The notes under the pieces are model-generated. The model saw only the letters and a list, made by a program, of their open reading frames with translations. It was not told the DNA's origin and made no database searches. A DNA stretch of 64,000 bases from Streptomyces echinatus. Lineage in GTDB: Bacteria > Actinomycetota > Actinomycetes > Streptomycetales > Streptomycetaceae. Below, in pieces: positions 55,877 to 62,364 of this stretch. The position numbers were made by a program, and so were the translations under genes. The stretch's first letter is position 1. Each line of letters begins with the position of its first letter. Location of the stretch: positions 124,001-188,000 of the forward strand of contig NZ_JACHJK010000003.1 in assembly GCF_014203595.1 (NCBI RefSeq), given 5' to 3'.

Positions 55877-57086
55877 CACCGGGATGTGAAGCCCCAGAAC
55901 GTCATCCTGGCCCCTTCGGGCCCGATGGTGCTGGACTTCGGCATCGCTCATGCCTTGGACGGGACCTGCGTCACCCGCACTGGGGGTGATGACGGGCACG
56001 CCGGGCTGGATCAGCCCTGAGCATTACCGCACCGGCATGGTCGGCCCAGAGGGCGACGTGTTCGCCTGGGGTGCCCTGGTCGCCTACGCGGCAACAGGAC
56101 GTCTTCCTTTCGGCAGCGGTGCTGCCGACGCCGTTGCCTTTCGTGTCCTGTCCGCCGAGCCCGACCTCGACGGCATGGGCGATGATCTGCGCCAGCTGGT
56201 GGGGAGAGCCCTGTCGAAGGAACCATCCGACCGACCGGCAGTCTCGGAACTTGCGCAACCATGCGGTGAGTTGCTTGCCAGCCAGACCACGGCCGTCACC
56301 GGGCCCGCCGATGCGCCTCAGCCGACGCTGATAGCCGACCTGGTCGGCCTCAACTGGGATCAGCCGTCCGACGAGCAGATCTGGCCTGCCTACTCGAAAC
56401 ACACCAGCCGCACCCGCCTATACCTGACGGTCATCGCCGCTGCTGTCCTCGTGGGCAGCCTCGGCGGCGCCCTGCTCGCCACGCAATCACCCACCGCCGC
56501 CCGGGGGCCAGTCTCCGCGCCCGGCGGTCAGAAAGCCTCAGCCGCCGGCCTCACACCTGCAGCTCAGCACTCCGCCAGCCCAGCAACCGGACCCGCGCTG
56601 ACCGCCTCCGACGTACCGTCGCCCTCCTTGCCGAGTCCTCGTTCTACGGCTGCCCCCTCCCCCGTTTACACCCGCAGCGACAGCACGCAGCCCACCGTTG
56701 ATGAGTGGGCCGCCGCCCGGGTGCCGGCCACACAGGCGGAGAAGGCCGCCGCACAGCGCCTGCACGATGGCGCGGCTCCCGTTCTGCAACGGCAGCAGTA
56801 CCTGGACGACGAGGTGACCGTCACGTTCAACCCCTCGGCGCAAACGATGTTCGTCACCTTCGGTCCCGGCATCTACCCCGAAGGGCAGAGCTACCAGGAC
56901 GATGCCGCCTGGACCGACATCGTCCGCGGTCTGATGTTCGGCAGCTGCGCAGAAGCCCAGCAGGACTTTCACGACGACATCACCTGGCCCTACGGTCGCG
57001 CCGCGGTCGTCTACCGCGAGTCGATGGCCAGCCCCCTCATCGCCGACTTCCGAGAAATCACCCACACCGACAGCTGCCGCGTATAG
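55877..57086 (+). pseudogene. Ser/Thr protein kinase, N-lobe missing, frameshifted; extracellular domain retained
   Basis: Begins inside the kinase catalytic loop (HRDVKPQNVILAPSGPMVLD then FGIAHALDGTCVTRTG) and shifts frame near 55985 to VMTGTPGWISPEHYRTGMVG, DVFAWGALVAYAATGRLPFG and the rest of the C lobe. After a juxtamembrane segment comes one membrane helix (LYLTVIAAAVLVGSLGGALL) and a 170-residue extracellular part with FVTFGPGIYPEGQSYQDDAA. The Gly-rich loop and catalytic Lys are absent, so it is inactive as a kinase. A GTG/ATG-started product from 55950 onward might still be made. Confidence 0.8.
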
Positions 57087-57183
57087 CCGCACGAGCCGAA
57101 CAGCGCACGGGCAAGCGCCTAAGCGACGTGCGGCTGCTCCACTTCGGCCTGCAGCCCAGCGAGCCGGAGTTCAGCAGGCGGGC

Positions 57184-57468
57184 CTACCCCCACCTGTCGT
57201 TACCGGGTGATGGGGGCTCGGATGCAGGAGGTTGCGCCGGGTTATGACCGGCGGCTTCGACCGGTGCGCGCCAGGCCTGGATCAGTTGGCTTAGTCGGCG
57301 GGCCGGCGTCTCGCTTGGACTGAACAGGACGACTGCCACCAAGAGCAGGGCGCCGACCGCGAACGTTGCGGTCGTCCACTCCGACAGGCCTCCACTGATC
57401 ATGGCGATCGTCCAGGCTGCCGCCGCGCTCAAGGCACTGCCGATGCGTGCCGCCGTGCTCATCACCAT
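57184..57468 (-). CDS. Small membrane protein of the PadR operon
   Basis: 94 residues from ATG 57468 (MVMSTAARIGSALSAAAAWT), with two hydrophobic segments: SALSAAAAWTIAMISGG and ATFAVGALLLVAVVLFSPSE. A Pro-rich C-terminal tail follows. It overlaps the end of the HD-domain gene by seven bases and has AGGAG just upstream, so it is the third gene of the operon. No family recognised; may anchor or regulate the HD protein. Confidence 0.7.
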   Translation of the reverse strand: MVMSTAARIGSALSAAAAWTIAMISGGLSEWTTATFAVGALLLVAVVLFSPSETPARRLSQLIQAWRAPVEAAGHNPAQPPASEPPSPGNDRWG

Positions 57469-58298
57469 CGCTCCTGGCGAATCGGATGGCGCAGCGTCAG
57501 CGTCAGCCGGGGTGTGCTGAGGAGGATGCGTGCGGTGAAGCGGGTGCGGGCACGGCGGGTGGGGAGGGTAGCGAGTTCGGCGTGCCATTCCTCTTGCCAG
57601 CGTGCCCGCTGTGGGGCGGGCAGCAGCAGAGTGAGTACGGTCAGCAGGCGTGGCGTGACGGCCCATGCGGAGACCGTGGGCCGGAGAACAGCCGAGGAGA
57701 TGTCGTGAAGTTCGCGCCCCACCTCGTCCAGGCCTGCCGCCTCGGCCAAGGGTGCGGCCAGTTCGAGCGTTTCACGGGCGACGCGGTGCTGTCTGGCCGG
57801 GGCTACGAAGGTGATGGTGCGCATGTTGTGCAGCCGGTCGGCGAGGCGGATGGCCAGCACGGCTTCCTCGCGTGTGGGCTGGAGCGGTCTTGGTCGTGCG
57901 TTGCCGAGGTTGAGAGCACTCGGCGGTATCTCGTTGAGACGGGTGGTGCGGACTGTTGAGATCAGATCGGCTGTCTCTTGTCCGAAACGCTCAGCCACGC
58001 GGCCTGGCGGGCAGCTAGTGTCTTCGATGTCGTGCAGAAGCGCCGCACAGACCACGGCGGGGGGCATGCCGAGGTCGGCGACGATGGCGGCGACGGCGAC
58101 GCAGTGGGTGAGGAAGGGGTCTCCGTTACGGCGGGTCTGACCGGCATGCCATAGCGCGGCCTCATCATGGGCCTGTTCCAGGAGCGAGAGGTCGGAGTCC
58201 GGATGGTGTGTTCGGACTGTGGCCAGCAGGCTGCCTAGGGACGGGACGGCGCAGGGACGCGTCTTTACTCGCGGCGCTAAGCGTCGCCTGGCGCTCAT
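57462..58298 (-). CDS. RelA/SpoT-type HD-domain protein (small alarmone hydrolase-like)
   Basis: 278 residues from ATG 58298. Residues about 40-190 match the ppGpp hydrolase domain of Rel/SpoT: AALWHAGQTRRNGDPFLTHC, VAAIVADLGMPPAVVCAALL, HDIEDT (metal-binding His-Asp), and AVLAIRLADRLHNMRTI, the same as the KLADRLHNMRTL signature. No synthetase, TGS or ACT domain follows; instead a 70-residue C-terminal segment with PAPQRARWQEEWHAELATLP and TRFTARILLSTPRLTLTLR, a module I recall from other Streptomyces accessory proteins. It is therefore a candidate stand-alone alarmone hydrolase. It overlaps padR by four bases. Confidence 0.85.
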   Translation of the reverse strand: MSARRRLAPRVKTRPCAVPSLGSLLATVRTHHPDSDLSLLEQAHDEAALWHAGQTRRNGDPFLTHCVAVAAIVADLGMPPAVVCAALLHDIEDTSCPPGRVAERFGQETADLISTVRTTRLNEIPPSALNLGNARPRPLQPTREEAVLAIRLADRLHNMRTITFVAPARQHRVARETLELAAPLAEAAGLDEVGRELHDISSAVLRPTVSAWAVTPRLLTVLTLLLPAPQRARWQEEWHAELATLPTRRARTRFTARILLSTPRLTLTLRHPIRQERW

Positions 58299-58639
58299 GA
58301 CGCTCCCCCATCGCTGACCGGGCGGGCGACCCAACCCGGCAGGGGCTGCTTGCGGGCCCGGTAGACGCGTGCCAGGGCATCGCGCGCCCCCTCGGCGCCA
58401 TCCTTGGTGATCTGGTAGAAGCGGCGGCGCGGACGGCCGGCTTCCTTGTGCACGGCCGGGTCTTCCCAGGTGCTGTCCACCCAACCGACTTGTTCCAGAC
58501 GGGCGAGGATCGGATAGATCGTGCCCGACGGCAACCCCGCCAGTTCGCACAGCTCGAGGCCGTAGCGCTGCTTGGCAGGGTCCTCCAGCAAAGCCCGCAG
58601 TACCAGTTGGGTCTGCAGGGTCATACGCGGACTACCCAT
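58295..58639 (-). CDS. PadR-family transcriptional regulator
   Basis: 114 residues: MTLQTQLVLRALLEDPAKQR, YGLELCELAGLPSGTIYPIL, ARLEQVGWVDSTWED, GRPRRRFYQITKDG. This is the compact PadR winged helix (YxLxELxGLxSGTIYPxLxR-LE). ATG 58639 lacks a Shine-Dalgarno sequence; the second ATG (MTLQ, 58624) is possible. First gene of the padR-HD-membrane operon and likely its autoregulator. Confidence 0.9.
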   Translation of the reverse strand: MGSPRMTLQTQLVLRALLEDPAKQRYGLELCELAGLPSGTIYPILARLEQVGWVDSTWEDPAVHKEAGRPRRRFYQITKDGAEGARDALARVYRARKQPLPGWVARPVSDGGAS

Positions 58640-58649
58640 ACTCGTACTC

Positions 58650-58664
58650 TACATAGCCTATATA
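58650..58664 (-). promoter_or_regulatory. AT-rich imperfect palindrome upstream of padR
   Basis: ACATAG-c-CTATaT (58651-58663) lies 12-25 bases before the start codon in an AT-rich patch. It could be both the -10 region (TATATA or TATGTA on the minus strand) and a PadR operator. Confidence 0.4.
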
Positions 58665-59026
58665 CCAGACGTCTAGGGTTCGTGACAGGCAGCAACCCGC
58701 GACCGGGCGCTGGCACGGCACGGTCCGAAATGCTGTAGCGAGACCGACGGCAGCGGCGCGACGGCAGGCTAGCCTCGGCGCCCCAGACGACGGCGGCGTC
58801 CACACAGGCAGCAGGCGGCCAGTCATTGCACGCAGCCACCAGGCATCCCGCTCGCCTTCGGAGCAACAGCACATCAAACAGCTCGGCTCCCCCCCTCTGA
58901 GCACACCGACCCCCGGGGTGGGGCCATCACCCCCGATGCCCCCCAACAGCACATGCGGCGATACGTGTCATGCAGGCCTCGACGCCACTGGCGGACCGGG
59001 GCCTCTCGCATGTCGGGAGGGCTTCA
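58665..59026. other. 360 bases with no recognisable gene
   Basis: Region between the divergent padR operon and the helix-turn-helix remnant. No coding sequence supported. Confidence 0.4.
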
Positions 59027-59234
59027 GTGGAGGACGAACTCTGGCTCACGGCCCGCGAGGCCGGAGCTGACGGGCGTCAGCATCGTGACGGTCTACTCGT
59101 GGGTCCGCCGAGGCCGTCTGAGAGTCGAGGGCCTCGATCACCGAGGCCAGAGGCTCTTCCGCCATCTCGACGTCGCGAGGGCCGAGAAGGCCGCCCGGGC
59201 CAAGGCCAACGGCGTACTGACCCCTGCTGCCTAG
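59027..59234 (+). pseudogene. Small helix-turn-helix (excisionase/MerR-like) protein, frameshifted
   Basis: GTG 59027 with ribosome site GGGAGG starts VEDELWLTAREA; near 59065 the frame shifts to ELTGVSIVTVYSWVRRGRLR, VEGLDHRGQRLFRHLDVARA and EKAARAKANGVL. Put together this is a 65-70-residue protein with an excisionase-type helix-turn-helix (WLTxxEAAxxxGVSxxTVYxWVRRGRL). A frameshift of one base separates the halves. Confidence 0.65.
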
Positions 59235-59247
59235 CCCGTGAGCCGGC

Positions 59248-59724
59248 CTACTTCGGCATGACCATGCCCTGGTCCGTCACGGTGTAGCTGCCCATACAGG
59301 TCGGGAACGCCGAACTGTCTCCGGGCTCCCCGCGCATCTGAGACGAAGTGCAGTACTTGAAGAGGATCTGCTGCTTCTGCTGGTAGGACAGCCCGGCAGG
59401 CTGATTGTCCTGCGACTGGTCGTCCAACTGCCCCTGCACCCAGGGGTCCGGGGAAGATGCACCCGAGCCTCCATCGGAGCCGAGGACCGCACCGCCCAGG
59501 AAGAACGAACCCACAGCAACGGCGGCGACGCCGCCCCAGAGGGCGATCGGCCGCTTCCACCACGGCCTTTCCACTCTCGCCAGGATGCGCTGGTACTCCG
59601 GGTCGTTCTCGTGCTCGTCCCGCCAGCCGTCCGGCGAGTCCGCCGCGTTAGCCGTGGTGTGCGTCGTAGGAGGCTCGTTCGGGTGCGGAGGAACGTTCGG
59701 GGGAAGTGGCGACGGGTTATCCAC
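59248..59724 (-). CDS. Single-pass membrane protein, hypothetical
   Basis: About 158 residues from GTG 59724, which has AAGGAGG at seven bases. Cytoplasmic Pro-rich N-terminus (NPSPLPPNVPPHPNEPP), an acidic segment (WRDEHENDPEYQRILARVER), one membrane helix (IALWGGVAAVAVGSFFLGGA) and an extracellular part with two cysteines (FKYCTSSQMRGEPGDSSAFP; TCMGSYTVTDQGMVMPK), which may form a disulfide. Conserved-looking but unrecognised. Confidence 0.7.
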   Translation of the reverse strand: MDNPSPLPPNVPPHPNEPPTTHTTANAADSPDGWRDEHENDPEYQRILARVERPWWKRPIALWGGVAAVAVGSFFLGGAVLGSDGGSGASSPDPWVQGQLDDQSQDNQPAGLSYQQKQQILFKYCTSSQMRGEPGDSSAFPTCMGSYTVTDQGMVMPK

Positions 59725-59837
59725 GACAGCCTCCTTGGAGCCCTGACCGGCAGCTACGTCGTGCACGAGGAGTCGGGCGGCACAGAGTATGCATGAGGCA
59801 TACACGAGATCTACACATAGGTCCGGGTCGTGATCTA

Positions 59838-59968
59838 GCTGTGAACTTGCACTCGCGGTGCTCGTAGGTGATCTGGTCGCCGAGGCGGGTGACGATGTCC
59901 ATCCAGTTGCCGGTGGGGTTGTCTGCCCACTCGCCTCGGGGGAGCGCGCTGGTGCTGGACGGCTTCAC
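59838..59968 (-). pseudogene. Possible gene fragment, minus strand
   Basis: The frame from a GTG at 59968 reads KPSSTSALPRGEWADNPTGN, WMDIVTRLGDQITYEHRECK, F. Composition is protein-like with two tryptophans, but homology is not recognised and the frame then degenerates into the upstream region of the membrane protein gene. Probably the start or an internal piece of a lost gene. Confidence 0.3.
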
Positions 59969-60122
59969 GTGAGGAGGTTGGGAGGCATGAGTCGCCGAGA
60001 GTCATCGGCTGGAAGTGGCGGCCGCTATGGATGAAGAGGCGAAAGCATCTCTTCGCCCGACTGCACTGAAGTCGCCGTATCGATGGGCGAATCCGGCCGA
60101 TGGCACGGACACTGGACTGGCC

Positions 60123-60594
60123 ATGGAGGAGGTGTCCTTGACTCCTGATAACGCATCGGGAGCGGTCCTCGTAGATCAGACCATGATCGCCGATGCCGCC
60201 CGCCTGCTGCAGAACGTCCCGCGCGGTCAAGCCTTCGCGCGGAAAGCCGTCCGACAACATCACCCGGATCGCCGACTTCTCCGGCGCCTGCATCGACGCG
60301 GTGAGCGACGAGGGCAGCGGTGACCTCGAAAAGGCCCTGCGCAGCCACTACCTCACCACCGCCTTCCACAAGGAACTGAACGCCTGGGAGAAGAAGAACC
60401 ACGCCAACAGCGTCCTGCGCGCCCAGAACGTGCCCCTCGCCTGGGAGGTCACCGACAACGGCACCGCCGACTACATCGAGGCCGTGATCACCCTCACCTG
60501 GAGCAAGTCCAGCACGACCAGCTGATCGTCGACATGACCCGTGGCAGCCACAAGATCTTCCACATCGGGGAGAAGGGCATCGACGGGAAGTGAC
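60123..60594 (+). pseudogene. Secreted-protein-like gene remnant, two frameshifts
   Basis: Pieces: SGAVLVDQTMIADAARLLQN and VPRGQAFARK in one frame (to about 60245); SDNITRIADFSGACIDAVSD, LEKALRSHYLTTAFHKELNA, WEKKNHANSVLRAQNVPLAW, DYIEAVITLTWSKSS in the next (60255-60520); QLIVDMTRGSHKIFHIGEKG in a third, to the stop at 60594. Together these resemble a Streptomyces family of about 200-residue secreted proteins (VDxxMVADAARxL; ARIADFSxACxDAV; WEAxHHAxxVLRAQDVPVAW), recalled from memory. The signal peptide part is missing. Confidence 0.6.
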
Positions 60595-60967
60595 AGCCAG
60601 GTAGATTCGCTTGTCCGGCCGGTCGTCGCAACGGCGTGGAACGGTGCTTCGACCGGCTGAGGCGATGGCGCGCCATCGCCACCTGCCGTGACAGGACGGC
60701 CGGGTCCTCCCCTGCCGGGGGACCGGCTGCCGGCGCCCGGATCGAACCTGCGAATGCGTCCCGAACAACGCTCCCACCGGGCCCCGGCGTTCGGTACCCG
60801 TTCGGAACGTGTCGGATCGCCGTCCCGGCGTTGAAGCCAGTGCTCACTCCTCCCCAGACTCGTCACCGTTCACCCCGCCCGTTCACCGGGTCGGGTCCGG
60901 ACCCCCTCGACTCCCTGCCGGATGTCTCCCGCCGGGACACGAGGGGCTGTCGAAACGAGGAGTGATC
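60595..60967 (+). other. 373-base upstream region of the Cys-rich peptide cluster
   Basis: No gene is supported. It must hold the promoter of the peptide gene; I could not single out a convincing -35/-10 pair. Confidence 0.4.
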
Positions 60968-61150
60968 ATGCTCAACAGGCTCGGAAACCTCGGCACCTCC
61001 CTCCTGGAACGGTTCCTCCCTTCCGCCGACGCGGACGCGCAGAGGTGCATGGTGCGTTGCAACGCTGGGGGCTACTGGCAGGACTGGTGCTGCGACGACA
61101 GGGGCAGGAACTGCCACTGGGTCGGCGAGGAGTCGGTCAACCCCTGCTGA
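60968..61150 (+). CDS. Cys-rich peptide precursor, knottin-like cysteine pattern
   Basis: 60 residues from ATG 60968 with GAGGAG upstream (a GTG six bases earlier is possible). Residues 1-25 (MLNRLGNLGTSLLERFLPSA, DADAQ) form an amphipathic leader-like helix rather than a Sec signal. Residues 26-60 hold six cysteines at 27, 31, 41, 42, 49 and 60: C-x3-C-x9-CC-x6-C-x10-C, with Cys as the last residue. The C-C-CC-C-C order is that of inhibitor-cystine-knot peptides. Followed by a hairpin and then genes for a MauE-like protein, a TlpA-like thioredoxin and an ABC exporter, which fits a peptide that is oxidised and exported. Bioactivity unknown. Confidence 0.8.
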   Translation: MLNRLGNLGTSLLERFLPSADADAQRCMVRCNAGGYWQDWCCDDRGRNCHWVGEESVNPC

Positions 61151-61170
61151 CGGCGGGACACCGGTGACCG

Positions 61171-61200
61171 GGGAGGGCGTACCGCTCGGTGTGCCCTCCC
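61171..61200 (+). terminator. Hairpin after the peptide gene (attenuating terminator)
   Basis: GGGAGGGC (61171-61178) pairs perfectly with GCCCTCCC (61193-61200) over a 14-base loop. Lying between precursor and processing genes, it probably lets most transcripts stop after the peptide gene. Confidence 0.65.
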
Positions 61201-61255
61201 TCCTGTGCGCGACGGGGCTCCGGTCGGCGGGTCCCGGGTCCTCTGAGAGGCGGCA

Positions 61256-61807
61256 ATGAACTACTTCGCTTACGGCGTGCGCGGGCTGCTGACCGCCGTG
61301 TTCCTCATCGCCGTGGCCGGCAAGGTCGGCAGGGCCGGGGCGTTCTCCGCCTTCGCCGACTCGCTGCGGCCCCTCGCAGCGGTGTCCGGGTCGGTCGTGC
61401 GGGCTGCGGCCCTCGCGGTGGTCGCGGCAGAGTGCGCCGTCTGCCTCGCGCTGATCCTGCCGTTCGCCCCGGCGACACTGGCGGGTTTGCCGGCGGCCAC
61501 CGGGCTGCTCACGGTGTTCACCGTGGGCATCGCCCGATCGGTGGGCAGGGGAACCACCGTGCGCTGCCGGTGCTTCGGCCGCTCGGCCGCACCGCTGGGC
61601 CGGGCTCATGTCGTACGGAACGGGCTGCTGGCTGCCGTCGCTGGGGCTGGCGTAGTGGCGACGGTGGTGAGCGGCCCGGCCGGTGGAACGGATCCCGGGA
61701 TGGTCGCGGTGGCGTGGTGCGCGGGCGCGGTTGCCGGCGGCCTGATCACTGTGGCGGAGGACCTGGTGAGTCTGTTCCGGCCCGTCGCCCCTTCCGTGAC
61801 CGAGTGA
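61256..61807 (+). CDS. MauE/DoxX-family redox-associated membrane protein
   Basis: 183 residues, four membrane segments (AYGVRGLLTAVFLIAVAGKV; VVRAAALAVVAAECAVCLAL; LPAATGLLTVFTVGIARSV; MVAVAWCAGAVAGGLITVAE). The Cys-x-Cys-Phe-Gly motif (TVRCRCFGRSA, about residue 102-108) is the MauE signature and is likely redox active. In methylamine utilisation MauE works with MauD to form disulfides in the small subunit. Here the MauD-like partner is the next gene, overlapping by four bases, and the likely substrate is the six-cysteine peptide upstream. Confidence 0.87.
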   Translation: MNYFAYGVRGLLTAVFLIAVAGKVGRAGAFSAFADSLRPLAAVSGSVVRAAALAVVAAECAVCLALILPFAPATLAGLPAATGLLTVFTVGIARSVGRGTTVRCRCFGRSAAPLGRAHVVRNGLLAAVAGAGVVATVVSGPAGGTDPGMVAVAWCAGAVAGGLITVAEDLVSLFRPVAPSVTE

Positions 61808-62364
61808 CTGTGAGGTGCTGGATGGCTGCTCTGACCGCGGCAGTGGTACTCGTCGGCATCCTGTGCGTACTGGACCTGCTGCTCACCATCGGAGTGATCA
61901 AAAAGCTGCGGGAGTACGGCCCGGCCGGGCCCGCGACGGCACCGGGCGGGGGGATGACGCCGCTGCGCCCCGGAGAGGAACTGCCCGACTTCACCGCCGT
62001 GGCGGTGGACGGCGCACTGGTCGGCCGGTCCTCGCTGCCGGACGGGGCACTGATCGCCTTCCTCGCCCCGAACTGCGCGCCGTGCCGGGCGAAGCTGCCC
62101 GAACTCGTCGCGTACGCGGCCGCCGAGCCCGGCGGCCGGGACCGGATGCTCGCCGTCGTCGTCGGCGCACCGGAGGAGTGCGAGCGCTTCGTCAGGGAGC
62201 TGAGCCCGGTGGCCCGGGTCGTGGTGGAGCCGAGGGGTGGACCGGTGTGCGCGGCCCTGCGCGTGGACGCGTTCCCCGCGACACTGCGCGTTAGCTCGGA
62301 CCGGGACCATACCGTCGTCTCCGGCCACGTGGTGGACCTGGCGCGGGAGGCGGCCCCGCGATGA
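61804..62364 (+). CDS. TlpA/MauD-like membrane-anchored thioredoxin
   Basis: About 186 residues from GTG 61804, whose GTGA overlaps the MauE stop; ATG 61822 is an alternative. One N-terminal membrane helix (ALTAAVVLVGILCVLDLLLT), then a thioredoxin fold with the redox motif Cys-Ala-Pro-Cys in AFLAPNCAPCRAKLPELVAY and a cis-Pro region AFPATLRVSSD. Catalytic domain is predicted outside the membrane. It would make, break or shuffle disulfides, with MauE as membrane electron partner. Confidence 0.87.
   Translation: MTVRCWMAALTAAVVLVGILCVLDLLLTIGVIKKLREYGPAGPATAPGGGMTPLRPGEELPDFTAVAVDGALVGRSSLPDGALIAFLAPNCAPCRAKLPELVAYAAAEPGGRDRMLAVVVGAPEECERFVRELSPVARVVVEPRGGPVCAALRVDAFPATLRVSSDRDHTVVSGHVVDLAREAAPR

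Noticed and set aside
60720..60800. Possible tRNA-like sequence (GGTTC-like and GAACCTGCG strings)
   Set aside because: No cloverleaf with an acceptor stem could be drawn; isolated matches are expected by chance.
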